DNA of 64,000 nt from Bacteroidota bacterium. GTDB lineage: Bacteria; Bacteroidota; Bacteroidia; Bacteroidales; BM520. Numbering within the stretch: the first letter of the stretch is position 1; each line of letters starts with the position of its first letter. Positions 49,101 to 57,977 of this stretch are shown here, in pieces. The DNA lies in assembly GCA_002748065.1 (NCBI GenBank), contig PDRJ01000031.1:109142-173141 (forward strand). Reading direction: 5' to 3'. The notes under the pieces are model-generated. The model was given only the letters and a program-made list of their open reading frames with translations, was not told the DNA's origin and did not search any database. A program made the position numbers and the translations under genes.

Positions 49101-50076
49101 TCAAAATGTGATGTGGAGCTCGGACGGAACGGGTGTCTTTGACGATCCTCAAGCCCTGCAAACACTCTACACTCCCAGCCAGGAGGATTATGAAGCAGGA
49201 ACCGTCACGCTGACCATTGATGTATGGGATAACGAGAACAACCATAAACAGGATAACGTAGTATTGACCTTCATCGATGCCCCCTTGTTAACCGCCGAAG
49301 ATGGAGCAATCTGCGGAACAGCTCCCGCGCTCATCAGCTGGGTCACCATCACCAACTATGCGTCTATCCATTGGGCCACCACCGGCGATGGCTCCTTTGA
49401 CGATCCTACTCTGGAACAGCCCACCTACACCTGCGGAAGCCAGGATATAGCCAATGGCGAGGTCGAGTTCATCCTTACCGTGCAAGGCAACAGCCCCTGT
49501 AAAGAGGCCGAAGAGACCCTGACCGTTATCGTTTCCGACGACCCGGCTACTCCTAACCAACCGGAAGGTACTGACTATGTGGATACCCACTATACCACGA
49601 CTACCGAGTACACCACAGAAGGAAACACCCTCCTCTATAATTGGGAGTTGCAACCCGAAGAAGCCGGAACCCTTCTCCAGGGAGAAGCCACTACCACCGT
49701 CACATGGAACGTGCAGTTTGAGGGCATCGCAACCCTTAAGGTAAATGGCGAGAATAGCTGCGGGATTAGTGATTTCAGCGAAGGAATAGAGATCACCGTG
49801 GTCAATACCGTGGGAGTTCATGATGAGGATCTCCTCCATACCCGTATTACCCCCAACCCCACCCATGGCACCGTTGCCGTATCTTTCAAGGTATCCGGAG
49901 AATATACCCTTTCCATCTATAATGCTTTAGGAAAGAGTGTCTATCATGCTCAGGAAACCACCCAAGGAGAGGTTCACAAACAGATTGATCTGGGAACTTA
50001 TGGTGAGGGAATATATTCCATTGTCATTGAAAACAGGCAAAATAGAACCGTTAGAAAAATTATCGTAAACAAATAA
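46165..50076 (+). CDS. Gingipain-like C25 cysteine protease 2, T9SS cargo
   Basis: A 1303-residue paralogue of the preceding gene with the same layout. Signal peptide (LSVILVILFSLHSFA), propeptide, C25 domain with His491 in HRDHGGETGWGE and Cys523 in SINCLTGKYN, then the fibronectin-like module (IYIGTDNPPTNI), the adhesin-like module (EDFETGDFSAFGW), Ig/PKD-like segments, and a type IX tail ending NRTVRKIIVNK. Similarity is highest in the catalytic domain and falls in the C-terminal modules. The propeptide in gingipains is removed on activation; the same is likely here. It has its own promoter-like site and terminator. Cleavage specificity is unknown. Confidence 0.9.
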   Translation: MKKYLRLHTLSVILVILFSLHSFAQERIAYPDHKYQHGIQLEQASKGGLSVTFSIEEFSLENRDIKGEKMQSIELPGTFLPNDEGMPDLPGQSRFIMIPQGAKASFTIREANVETYSNVTIAPAPRIPLDTETGDLEYHKKEEVYAQNAFYPPKPVQLSSHRKVRGVDMVMLGITPFQYNPVTKELKVYRDLKVEITFQGGNGHFGEDRLRSPYWDPIVKDMALNASSLEPVDYNQRLRNRDTKNNVDLEYIIISPDAPMFQAWGGVIKNHRTKQGIITGVVSLSEIGGNTPVAIENYINNAYNNWNIPPAAVLILGDYGTNQDNSVTSPIWDNYCVSDNIYADVDEDNLPDIVFARITARDEDELSLMINKFINYENNPPLSFDFYKKPITALGWQTPRWFQICSETVGGFWKNELGKEPVRINEIYSGTPGSVWSTAQNTSTVVNYFGVNGLGYIPATPAELGNWSGGNAAMINNAINAGAFMLMHRDHGGETGWGEPDYDNNDILGTTNTDLTFILSINCLTGKYNWSSECFTEAFHRHDYGALGLIAASEVSYSFVNDTYTWGMIDHMWTNFMPDYGQEFPTNFIRPAFGSAAGKYFLEGSNWPYNTNNKTVTYHLFHAHTDAFTSVYSEMPTEVAIEYMEVLPIEQDFFEFTCDEGAMVCLTYENEIIGVAEANGSLQQMTIEPMTNAGDSVLITVTARNKFRYEDYILVAGTPFPSVNPSPADQEKGVAPFTPFTWSDGIGNLTDTFKIYIGTDNPPTNIVNGEETLEPLFSLEENLEYNTNYFWRVDSYNEYGTVEGTTWSFETGDEPDEDFETGDFSAFGWYSNGDAEWSVSNEEAASGSFAAQSGQIDAIQTTSLFLDVHIDAFLPQKITYWAKMNASGSSSLAFYVDGELKDNVVGTFDWSLRQPLVDPGEHTLEWRFSTGEISSGDEKAWIDFIHFPPLFNGVSVNAGENASLCDGDIYETEATASNYQNVMWSSDGTGVFDDPQALQTLYTPSQEDYEAGTVTLTIDVWDNENNHKQDNVVLTFIDAPLLTAEDGAICGTAPALISWVTITNYASIHWATTGDGSFDDPTLEQPTYTCGSQDIANGEVEFILTVQGNSPCKEAEETLTVIVSDDPATPNQPEGTDYVDTHYTTTTEYTTEGNTLLYNWELQPEEAGTLLQGEATTTVTWNVQFEGIATLKVNGENSCGISDFSEGIEITVVNTVGVHDEDLLHTRITPNPTHGTVAVSFKVSGEYTLSIYNALGKSVYHAQETTQGEVHKQIDLGTYGEGIYSIVIENRQNRTVRKIIVNK

Positions 50077-50123
50077 CCTCAGAGAGCCAACACGCCCAGA
50101 AAACAGGTATGTTTAACGACAAG

Positions 50124-50162
50124 AGAGCACTGCATCCGTCTTGATGCGGTGCTCTTTTTTTT
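50124..50162 (+). terminator. Rho-independent terminator after C25 protease 2
   Basis: AGAGCACTGCATC pairs with GATGCGGTGCTCT, one G-T pair included, around a 6-base loop, followed by a run of eight Ts. Confidence 0.9.
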
Positions 50163-50238
50163 ATGATTGGCAACCTTAGTCACCCTTATTTTGTCTTGTG
50201 TCTGTTGAGGTAAAAAACCCTTGAATAAAAACTTTTTG

Positions 50239-50246
50239 TATCTTTA
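50239..50246 (+). promoter_or_regulatory. Possible -7 box for Omp28-like gene 1
   Basis: TATCTTTA, one base off TAnnTTTG, about 52 bases before the ATG. The context TTTTTGTATCTTTACCG resembles that before C25 protease 2. Confidence 0.35.
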
Positions 50247-50298
50247 CCGTTTTGATTTTAACTGTTTTACTAAAAATTAATCATAAAAATCTAAAACT

Positions 50299-52614
50299 AT
50301 GAAGAAATATTTACTTTCTCTTCTTGCTATTGTTCTCTCTGTTACTGTTTTCTGTCAGGAGAGGATCGCTCGTCAAGAAGTACTACTGGAAATTGGGACA
50401 GCCACCTGGTGTGGTTATTGTCCGGGAGCGGCGATGGGTGCCGAAGATCTTATCGCCAATGGGCATGATGTGGCGGTCATTGAATATCATACCAGTGATG
50501 CGTATACCAACAATGCAGCCACGGCACGTTCCGATTATTATGGCATCAGTGGTATTCCGGATGCCTATTTCGATGGTATCGAAAATGTAAGCGGAGGAAG
50601 TGCGACCCAGAGCATGTACCCCTCTTACCTACCCGTTTATCAACAGCGTATCGTCGTTCCTGCGATTGCTTCCATAAGTTGGCATGGCACCCATGAGGGC
50701 AACACCTACACCGTGACCAGCACCATTGTCAGAACGGCTCCGGTAAGCAATGACATCACCTTTCATCTCTCACTCACGGAATCCGGCATCCAAGAGAACT
50801 GGCAAAACCAAACAGAGCTCCACTGGGTAGAACGCTGGATGCACAACGAGGGACAGGGTGAAGACATAGCTCTTCAAAACTCTTCTCCACAGACTGTGAC
50901 ATGTACCTTCACCATCAATTCTTCCTGGAACCTTGAGGAGTTAGAACTGGTGGCCTTTGTACAAGACAATACAAACAAGGAGGTGCTGCAGACCATTAAG
51001 GTGATGCTTGAAGAGTTGCCTCCCCCCCCTCCAGTGGCCGATTTCACCGCAGATCAAACCGACTTCTGCGAAAATGGAACCGTAACCTTTACAAATAACT
51101 CTGCCAATGCGGATTCTTGGTACTGGGAGTTTCCCGGAGGAGAGCCCGCAACCTCCACAGAACAACACCCGACCGTTGTCTATAATACCCTTGGCATCTT
51201 TGACGTATCTCTTACCGCTACCAATGATGGTGGAGATAATACAAAAACCAAGCAGGACTACATCAAGATTCTCACCACTCCCGACGCACCGGGACAACCC
51301 TCAGGTAACACTTCGGTATGCAGCACGAACTCCATGAACAATTACAGTGTAGATCCTGTGCCTCATGCCCTCTCTTACGAATGGATTCTCACGCCCCCCG
51401 AAGCAGGAGTCATCTTTGGCACAGGTGCCAGTGCCAATGCTTCATGGACTGGAGATGTCATTGGAGATGTCACCCTCAAGGTAAAGGCCATCAACTTTTG
51501 TGGCGAGAGTGAATTTTCTCCCGAGCTGACCATCACCATCAATCAGGGGCTCAATCTTTACAATGTCATTGGCGGCGGAGAACGCTGTGAGAATGAGGAT
51601 GGCATAGAGATCATATTAGATAATTCGGATGAAGGGATCGTCTATGAACTCTTCTTAAACAATACGGCCACAGGCCACACGGTGAACGGCACCGGAGAGG
51701 GCATAAGCTTTGGAATATTTGAGGAAGCAGGCATATACACCGTAGAAGCAACGGATGCCTCGGGAGCCTGTACCGCCTCCATGAATGGAGAAGCCGAGAT
51801 CGTTGTACACCCCATACCTTCCACCTTCAATGTGGAGGGTGACGGCACCTATTGTGAAGGTTCAAATGGAGCCACCATTACGCTCTCCGGTTCGGAAGAT
51901 CAGATAAAATATGAACTTTATAGGGATGGTGAAGCCACAGAGAATACCCTTTTGGGCAATGGAGGAGCACTCACCTTTGAAAACATTATGGAAGAGGGGC
52001 TCTATACCATCATAGGAGATAATGATTTCTGTTATCAGGAAATGAACGGTACCGTAGAAGTGATCGCAATGGCCACACCAGAAATTCCGGCCATGCCTGA
52101 AGGAGATCAGCAGGTATGTGTAAACCTTTCTCCCCAGAGCATTTATACCACAACGGGAGGTGCCGATGCAACAAGCTACCAATGGACCATTGATGTGGAA
52201 GGTCCTACCATCGAAGGAGAGGGACTCTCGGCAACCGTAAACTGGAATATGTTCTACGAAGAGCCCTATGTCCACATCAGCGTTAGGGGAATTAACGACT
52301 GTGGAGAGAGTACTTTTAGTGAGGCACTGGAAGTCCATGTTGAACTCTGTAGCGGGGTTGAAGAAGATGAGAACCCATCCTTTATCGTCTACCCAAATCC
52401 TGCCACAAACCACCTCTATGTGGAGTTGGATCAACATCCCCAATCAGAAATTGTAATTACTGACGCATTGGGAAAAGTACATTTCATCAAACAAATTGAA
52501 GCGGGTAGCTCCAAAAAAGAGGTGATTGACCTACAATCACTTCACAAGGGGGTCTACTTTATTCAGGTGAAAAATGACCAATCCAATGTGCTGAAGAAAT
52601 TTATGGTAGAATAA
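50299..52614 (+). CDS. Omp28-related thioredoxin-fold protein 1 with PKD and Ig modules, T9SS cargo
   Basis: A 771-residue secreted protein. After the signal peptide (LSLLAIVLSVTVFC, then QERIARQ) comes an Omp28-like domain of about 220 residues, with a thioredoxin-type C-x2-C at Cys38 and Cys41 (ATWCGYCPGAAMGAED), and ISGIPDAYFDG near residue 88. A PKD domain follows (ADFTADQTDFCENGTVTFTN, GGEPATSTEQHPTVVY), then four or five Ig-like segments and a type IX tail (FIVYPNPATNHLYVE, ending VLKKFMVE). Omp28 of Porphyromonas is a surface protein; redox activity is an inference from CxxC. The N-terminal 80 residues are almost the same as in the next gene. Confidence 0.85.
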   Translation: MKKYLLSLLAIVLSVTVFCQERIARQEVLLEIGTATWCGYCPGAAMGAEDLIANGHDVAVIEYHTSDAYTNNAATARSDYYGISGIPDAYFDGIENVSGGSATQSMYPSYLPVYQQRIVVPAIASISWHGTHEGNTYTVTSTIVRTAPVSNDITFHLSLTESGIQENWQNQTELHWVERWMHNEGQGEDIALQNSSPQTVTCTFTINSSWNLEELELVAFVQDNTNKEVLQTIKVMLEELPPPPPVADFTADQTDFCENGTVTFTNNSANADSWYWEFPGGEPATSTEQHPTVVYNTLGIFDVSLTATNDGGDNTKTKQDYIKILTTPDAPGQPSGNTSVCSTNSMNNYSVDPVPHALSYEWILTPPEAGVIFGTGASANASWTGDVIGDVTLKVKAINFCGESEFSPELTITINQGLNLYNVIGGGERCENEDGIEIILDNSDEGIVYELFLNNTATGHTVNGTGEGISFGIFEEAGIYTVEATDASGACTASMNGEAEIVVHPIPSTFNVEGDGTYCEGSNGATITLSGSEDQIKYELYRDGEATENTLLGNGGALTFENIMEEGLYTIIGDNDFCYQEMNGTVEVIAMATPEIPAMPEGDQQVCVNLSPQSIYTTTGGADATSYQWTIDVEGPTIEGEGLSATVNWNMFYEEPYVHISVRGINDCGESTFSEALEVHVELCSGVEEDENPSFIVYPNPATNHLYVELDQHPQSEIVITDALGKVHFIKQIEAGSSKKEVIDLQSLHKGVYFIQVKNDQSNVLKKFMVE

Positions 52615-52632
52615 GTCACATAAATAGGGAGC

Positions 52633-52676
52633 GAATGGAAGGCATTTCCTCAAAGAGGAAGAGCTGTCTTCCATTC
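52633..52676 (+). terminator. Stem-loop after Omp28-like gene 1
   Basis: GAATGGAAG (52633-52641) pairs with CTTCCATTC (52668-52676); inside, TTCCTC pairs with GAGGAA. There is no T tract, so termination is uncertain; it may be a processing or stability element. Confidence 0.45.
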
Positions 52677-52703
52677 ACTCGAAATCTTTAAAATCAAAAT
52701 AAC

Positions 52704-54350
52704 ATGAAAAGGAAATTACTACTTATTTTTGGATTAGCACTCTCTATGGGGCTTTTTGCCCAACAGATTGATAGAGAGAAAGTGTTAGTAGAAATCGGAA
52801 CCGCCACCTGGTGCGGTTATTGCCCCGGAGCAGCAATGGGGGCTGAAGACCTTGTTGAAAATGGGCATGACGTAGCCGTCATTGAGTATCATACCAGTGA
52901 TTCTTATTCCAATAATGAAGCCTCGGCACGTGCAAGTTACTACGGCATTTCCGGTATTCCGGATGCCTACTTTGATGGTGTATTGAATGTGGGAGGAGGA
53001 AGTGCTACACAAAGTATGTACAGCTATTATCTTCCCAAGTACAACCAACGTATTGCCATCCCCTCCTCCTTCGATATTGAGATGGAGGTGAGTTCCTCAG
53101 GATTGGACTACACGGTAGAGGTAACGGTAACAAAAGTGGCGGAATATTCCGGCTCAAACCTCGTATTCCAACTGGCATTAACGGAATCAAACATAGAGGA
53201 AAACTGGCAAAACCAAACCCATCTACACTGGGTTGAGCGCCTTATGGCACCCTCTGCCAACGGGACACCGCTTGACTTCTCTTCAAGCGACACGCAGTCT
53301 TTCACCCTAAACTTCACCATCGACCCATCATGGGACATTGAGTTCTGTGAACTGGCAGGTTTTGTACAAGCAAACTCCTCCAAAGAGGTAATGCAAACAA
53401 AACTGAGCATCCTGGCCACACCCGAATTCAGCGTGGATGCAGAGGTGCTTAATATCTTTGATACACCTGAAGAGAGCTGCTCCGGAAAGATGGCTCCCAA
53501 AGTTACTATCCGTAACAGAGGAGAAGAGCACCTGACCTCCTTAGAGGTGGAATATACGGTAAACAACTCCGCACCTGTTTCCTATAACTGGACAGGCGAT
53601 CTGGACTTTTTGGGCAAAGATAGTTTCGAACTTCCCGAAATCACCTTCGAAGAGGCCGAAACCAACGTTGTAGAGGTCACCGTTCTCAACCCCAACGGGC
53701 AAGAGGATCAGAACCCTAACAACAATGTGACCACTACGGAGGTTGCTTCAGCCGAAACCATCGACCCAGTCTCTTACCTTATCCTTCGTACAGATAATAA
53801 TCCTCAAGAGACCACATGGGAACTCACCAACTCGGCAGGAGAGGTTATCTACAATGGTGGACCATACAGTGAACCCATGAAGATGAACAGAGACACCTTC
53901 CAACTCTACACCACTGACTGTTATCGCATAACAATCTATGATTCCGGAAATAATGGTTTGTGCTGTGGTTCCGGAACAGGTTTTGTCCGCGTAATCAACA
54001 GCGATATGCAGACTGTTGTTTACGCCATGGAGTTTACCGACAAATATGTGGGAGAATTTAACGTTAATTCCATTGGAATCTCCGCCCTCTCACAAGAGTT
54101 CGCCGTAGAGATTTATCCCAATCCATTAAATGATGTTGCCAACATCGTCTTAAATCTCCGTGAAGCCTCAGAAGTCCAGATTACCGCTTTCGATTTGATG
54201 GGTAAAAAAGTACTGGAACAAAATGAGGGGAAACTCCCGGAAGGCACATCAACGCTTACATTAGATGCTACAAACCTTACCAAAGGCGTGTATATTCTTC
54301 GTATCCATGCCGGAGAATCGGTTCTTAGCCAAAAGATTACCATCAAATAG
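52704..54350 (+). CDS. Omp28-related thioredoxin-fold protein 2, T9SS cargo
   Basis: A 548-residue paralogue of the preceding gene. Signal peptide (LLLIFGLALSMGLFA), then the Omp28-like domain with C-x2-C at Cys37 and Cys40 in the same ATWCGYCPGAAMGAED context, YYGISGIPDAYFDG, and NIEENWQNQTHLHWVERLM near residue 170. The middle part differs from the first copy: it has a CARDB-like segment (HLTSLEVEYTVNNSAP) in place of PKD. A domain with TDCYRITIYDSGNNGLCCG follows, then a type IX tail (VEIYPNPLNDVANIVLN, ending VLSQKITIK). Two hairpins follow the gene. Confidence 0.85.
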   Translation: MKRKLLLIFGLALSMGLFAQQIDREKVLVEIGTATWCGYCPGAAMGAEDLVENGHDVAVIEYHTSDSYSNNEASARASYYGISGIPDAYFDGVLNVGGGSATQSMYSYYLPKYNQRIAIPSSFDIEMEVSSSGLDYTVEVTVTKVAEYSGSNLVFQLALTESNIEENWQNQTHLHWVERLMAPSANGTPLDFSSSDTQSFTLNFTIDPSWDIEFCELAGFVQANSSKEVMQTKLSILATPEFSVDAEVLNIFDTPEESCSGKMAPKVTIRNRGEEHLTSLEVEYTVNNSAPVSYNWTGDLDFLGKDSFELPEITFEEAETNVVEVTVLNPNGQEDQNPNNNVTTTEVASAETIDPVSYLILRTDNNPQETTWELTNSAGEVIYNGGPYSEPMKMNRDTFQLYTTDCYRITIYDSGNNGLCCGSGTGFVRVINSDMQTVVYAMEFTDKYVGEFNVNSIGISALSQEFAVEIYPNPLNDVANIVLNLREASEVQITAFDLMGKKVLEQNEGKLPEGTSTLTLDATNLTKGVYILRIHAGESVLSQKITIK

Positions 54351-54358
54351 TTGCTTTC

Positions 54359-54424
54359 TCGCAGTGTCTACCACTGCGATGGTCCAAAAAGGCTGTTACA
54401 AGAGATGTAACAGCCTTTTTTTTT
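54359..54424 (+). terminator. Double-hairpin terminator after Omp28-like gene 2
   Basis: The first hairpin pairs TCGCAGTG (54359-54366) with CACTGCGA (54372-54379). The second pairs AAAAAGGCTGTTACA (54386-54400) with TGTAACAGCCTTTTT (54406-54420), loop AGAGA, and continues in Ts. The second is a clear intrinsic terminator. Confidence 0.88.
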
Positions 54425-54425
54425 A

Positions 54426-54433
54426 TATTTTTG
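54426..54433 (+). promoter_or_regulatory. -7 box for C25 protease 3
   Basis: TATTTTTG fits TAnnTTTG exactly but lies 92 bases before the ATG and in an AT-rich T tract, so it may be chance. Confidence 0.3.
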
Positions 54434-54524
54434 GGACCTGCCTGCGTGTTCAGGCAACGAAAGAGTCTGTTTTTTGTCTTATCATTACCCTGTTTGACCA
54501 CAGAAACATAAAAATTACCACGAT

Positions 54525-57500
54525 ATGAAACGATTATTTCTTACCTTCAGCCTCCTTTTGTGGACGCTCCATGTGCTCTTTGCCGACGAAGTGCAAAAGA
54601 CATACCATTTTCAACAGCCGCAGATATCCGTAGAGGAGGGCTTCAGTCTCTTCTCCTTCGAACACACACAACTTACAGGTTACACAGGAGAGCCGGCTCT
54701 CCCTTACCAGATGGTTTCCCTCCTTCTCCCCGAAGGTCATGAAGCTACCGACATCACCGTGGAGTATCGTAACCCCATCACCATTCCCGGAAATCATCTC
54801 ATCGCACCGGTACAGCCGGCGCAGCCCATCTCCAAGCCTGAAAAGCATCCCTTCTCCATGAAAGAGGAGGTCTATGCCCTCAATGGCACCTACCCGGAAA
54901 AAACTGAAGGGCTCCTCTCTACGAACTTTTTCGCCGGATACAGCATTGCCTCCTGTGCCATCACGCCATTGCGTTACAACCCGGCAAAGCATAGCGTAAG
55001 CTATTTCTCTGAGGTGGTGGTAACCCTCAAAACCGCCCCCTCTAAAAAAGCCCTCAAGGCAACCGAACTGCTTCGCAGTGATGCCCAAACGCTACAGGCT
55101 GTTCAACGCAGTGTCCAAAATGCCGAAGCCATCAACCGCTACTCCCCCAAAAAGCAAAAGGACGAAGAGAGCTATGATCATCTCATCCTCTGTCCTGAAC
55201 AGTTTGTCTCCAATATGGAACCCTTAAAGGCACTCTATCTGAAGCGAGGACTTAAAACCCAGATCACCTCACTGGAGGAGATCTATGCCAACATGAGTGG
55301 AAATGATAACCAGGAGAAGATCCGTAACTACATCATCCAGGAGTATACCAATCATGGTATCTTATACGTTCTTCTGGGTGGAGACGTAGAGTTATTCCCT
55401 TACCGGGGCTTCTACTGCGCTGTGCAGTCTTCCTCCCTCTACGAAGATTATAACATTCCTTCCGACCTCTATTATTCGGCACTCGACGGCACCTGGGATG
55501 ACGATAATGACGGCGTATGGGGCGAGATTGGCGAGGACGACCTCCTTCCGGAAGTTTCCGTAGCCCGCTTCTCATTCAGCAACAGCGAAGAACTCACCAA
55601 CATGATCCATAAGACAATCTCTTACCAAGATAGTCCGGTGACCGGGGAGCTTGACTCTCCCTTACTTGCAGGAGAATTTCTCTATGACCCTCCTCTGACC
55701 TGGGGCGCCGACTATTTGGATCTGCTCATCGGCTACCATGAAGATAACGGATATACCACCACAGGTATTCCGGAGGAACATCCCTACGTAACCCTATATG
55801 ATCGGGAACAGGGGATATGGACCAAATCTGAACTCATCAATGAGATCAACCAAGGACACTCCTTCATCCACCACAGCGGGCACTCCAATGCTACCTATGC
55901 CATGCGCATGTTCAGCGAAGATATCACCAATACCAACTTCAACGGAGTTAATGGAGTGGATCACAACTACACCCTCGTATACACACACGGATGTATTTGT
56001 GGAGCCTTTGACGCGCCCGATTGTATTGCCGAGAAGATGGTGGGGATTGCCAACTTTGTGGTAGCCGGAGCCTATAACTCGCGTTACGGATGGTTCAACG
56101 AAGGACAAACAGAAGGACCCTCGGCACACCTGCACCGCGAATTTATAGATGCCCTCTATCATGATCGGCAAAACCATGTGGGAGAAGCCCATCTGGTAAG
56201 CCGTACCGAGACCTCTCCTTGGGTCAATGCACCCGGACAACACGAAGAGGGCGCCCTGCGGTGGTGTTTCTACGACTGTAACATCCTTGGAGACCCCGCA
56301 TTGGCTGTCTGGACCGACGAACCGGTAGAGATCACGGCCTCCTTCCCTGAAGCCATGGTCATCGGCCAAACATCCCTCGAAGGGGATGTAGCCATTGATG
56401 GCAACGCCCAGGAGGGTTACACCTGCGCCCTGGTACATGAAGATGCACTCTATGGCGTAGGCCACACCGACGCCGACGGACATGTGGTGATTTCCCTTGC
56501 CACACCTTTTACGGAAGCTTGTAATGCCACCCTCTATATCTCCGGCTATAACGCCATTCCCCTGGCACGTAACATAGCAGTGGTACCCGGCGAAGGAGCT
56601 TATGTGGTGGCAAGTACCACAGAAATTAACGACCAAACAGGAAATAATAACGGAAAAGTCGATTTTGGAGAGACCATTACCTTGACCTCTACCATGAAAA
56701 ATGTGGGAGCACAAGAGGCCTCCAATGTAACGGTAACCATCTCGACCAACGACCCCTATCTGACCATGGGTGACGATACGGAAGACTTTGGCAACATTCC
56801 CGCCTATGGAGAGGTTACCAAAGAAGATGCCTTTGAAGTTACGGCAGCAGCCAATACCCCGGATCAACATGTGGTAACACTTGAGATGAATGTGTCGGAT
56901 GACAACAACAGTTGGCAATATGCCTACATGTTTAAGGTCCATGCACCCAATGCCGTGGCCGATGAAATTAGGATAATCGACCCACAAGGCAACAACAATG
57001 GCCGTTTAGACCCGGGTGAGACCGCAACCATCGAGATCGATATGTACAACTCAGGGCATGCCGAAGCACCGGCAGGAGAGGCATCTTTGGAGACCTCAAA
57101 TGCCATGATCCAGGTACTCACTCCCCCCGTAGAGGTAGCTGCCATTCCCGCCACAGAGTTCGTAACATTAGCTTTCGAGGTCTCTGTGGGTGAGTCCGTC
57201 GCCATTGGAAGTTTGGCCGACTTTGCCCTCTCTCTTACCAGCGGAGAGTATCTCTTTCAAGAGACGCTCCACCTGTTAGTGGGACTTCTAGTCGAAAACT
57301 TCGAAAGTGGAGACTTCAACACCTTCCCCTGGCAACAGTCCGGTAACCTTCCATGGGAGATCACCGAGGATGCCCCCTTCGAAGGCACCTATGCTGCCGT
57401 ATCAGGAGCCATCTCCGACGCCCAGGAGAGTACACTCTCCATCACCATGGATGTCATTGCAGAGGGAGAAATCTCCTTCTTTATGAAGGTGAGCTCCGAA

Positions 57501-57965
57501 GGAGATTATGACTTCCTCCGATTCTTTATCGACAATACGAAAAAGGAGGAGTGGTCGGGCGCCATTGCCTGGGAAGAGCACTCCTACACGGTGCAACCGG
57601 GTACGCACACCTTTACGTGGAGCTATGTCAAAGATCTGTCTGTCGGTTCAGGAGAAGACAGAGGATGGATTGACTACGTAATGTTCCCCCCTTGCTCCCT
57701 GGATGTGGGAGTGGAAGAGGTGAAAAAGGGTTCATTTGTCCTCTATCCTAACCCGGTAACCGACCGCCTTTTCGTAAAAATCCCAGAAGAAGAAGGAAAC
57801 TATCCCATTCGCATCTTCTCCCTCTCCGGGAAACTACTTAAATCCCTTCCGGCAAGCAGTGGATCAACCATCATGATCAATGTCTCCGATCTTAAGCCCG
57901 GAGAGTATATCATCACTTCAGAGAAAAATGGAGTCATCTCCTCCAGCTTGTTTGTGAAACAGTAA
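54525..57965 (+). CDS. Gingipain-like C25 cysteine protease 3, T9SS cargo
   Basis: A 1146-residue secreted protease, distantly related to the other two. Signal peptide (LFLTFSLLLWTLHVLFA), a propeptide, then a C25 domain at residues about 210-620. Likely catalytic residues are His453 in HHSGHSNATYAM and Cys490 or Cys492 in THGCICGAFD. Calcium-type acidic clusters occur (DGTWDDDNDGVWGE). Behind lie a C25-associated Ig-like domain, two CARDB-like segments (NNNGKVDFGETITL and NNNGRLDPGETATI), an adhesin-like module (ENFESGDFNTFPW) and a type IX tail (FVLYPNPVTDRLFVK). The small acidic gene follows after 12 bases on the same strand. Confidence 0.87.
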   Translation: MKRLFLTFSLLLWTLHVLFADEVQKTYHFQQPQISVEEGFSLFSFEHTQLTGYTGEPALPYQMVSLLLPEGHEATDITVEYRNPITIPGNHLIAPVQPAQPISKPEKHPFSMKEEVYALNGTYPEKTEGLLSTNFFAGYSIASCAITPLRYNPAKHSVSYFSEVVVTLKTAPSKKALKATELLRSDAQTLQAVQRSVQNAEAINRYSPKKQKDEESYDHLILCPEQFVSNMEPLKALYLKRGLKTQITSLEEIYANMSGNDNQEKIRNYIIQEYTNHGILYVLLGGDVELFPYRGFYCAVQSSSLYEDYNIPSDLYYSALDGTWDDDNDGVWGEIGEDDLLPEVSVARFSFSNSEELTNMIHKTISYQDSPVTGELDSPLLAGEFLYDPPLTWGADYLDLLIGYHEDNGYTTTGIPEEHPYVTLYDREQGIWTKSELINEINQGHSFIHHSGHSNATYAMRMFSEDITNTNFNGVNGVDHNYTLVYTHGCICGAFDAPDCIAEKMVGIANFVVAGAYNSRYGWFNEGQTEGPSAHLHREFIDALYHDRQNHVGEAHLVSRTETSPWVNAPGQHEEGALRWCFYDCNILGDPALAVWTDEPVEITASFPEAMVIGQTSLEGDVAIDGNAQEGYTCALVHEDALYGVGHTDADGHVVISLATPFTEACNATLYISGYNAIPLARNIAVVPGEGAYVVASTTEINDQTGNNNGKVDFGETITLTSTMKNVGAQEASNVTVTISTNDPYLTMGDDTEDFGNIPAYGEVTKEDAFEVTAAANTPDQHVVTLEMNVSDDNNSWQYAYMFKVHAPNAVADEIRIIDPQGNNNGRLDPGETATIEIDMYNSGHAEAPAGEASLETSNAMIQVLTPPVEVAAIPATEFVTLAFEVSVGESVAIGSLADFALSLTSGEYLFQETLHLLVGLLVENFESGDFNTFPWQQSGNLPWEITEDAPFEGTYAAVSGAISDAQESTLSITMDVIAEGEISFFMKVSSEGDYDFLRFFIDNTKKEEWSGAIAWEEHSYTVQPGTHTFTWSYVKDLSVGSGEDRGWIDYVMFPPCSLDVGVEEVKKGSFVLYPNPVTDRLFVKIPEEEGNYPIRIFSLSGKLLKSLPASSGSTIMINVSDLKPGEYIITSEKNGVISSSLFVKQ

Positions 57966-57977
57966 CAACCCATTACG

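Noticed and set aside
55794..56987. Long antisense frame (397 codons) opposite C25 protease 3
   Set aside because: It lies wholly within a well-supported gene and its translation has no recognisable domain; such antisense shadows also occur at 1861-2769, 5128-5979, 32756-33712 and 60372-61199.
54525..57965. C25 protease 3 as the T9SS sortase PorU
   Set aside because: Its motifs (HHSGHS and THGCICG) and its CARDB and adhesin-like modules fit a cargo protease better, and it lacks the N-terminal phrases I associate with PorU.
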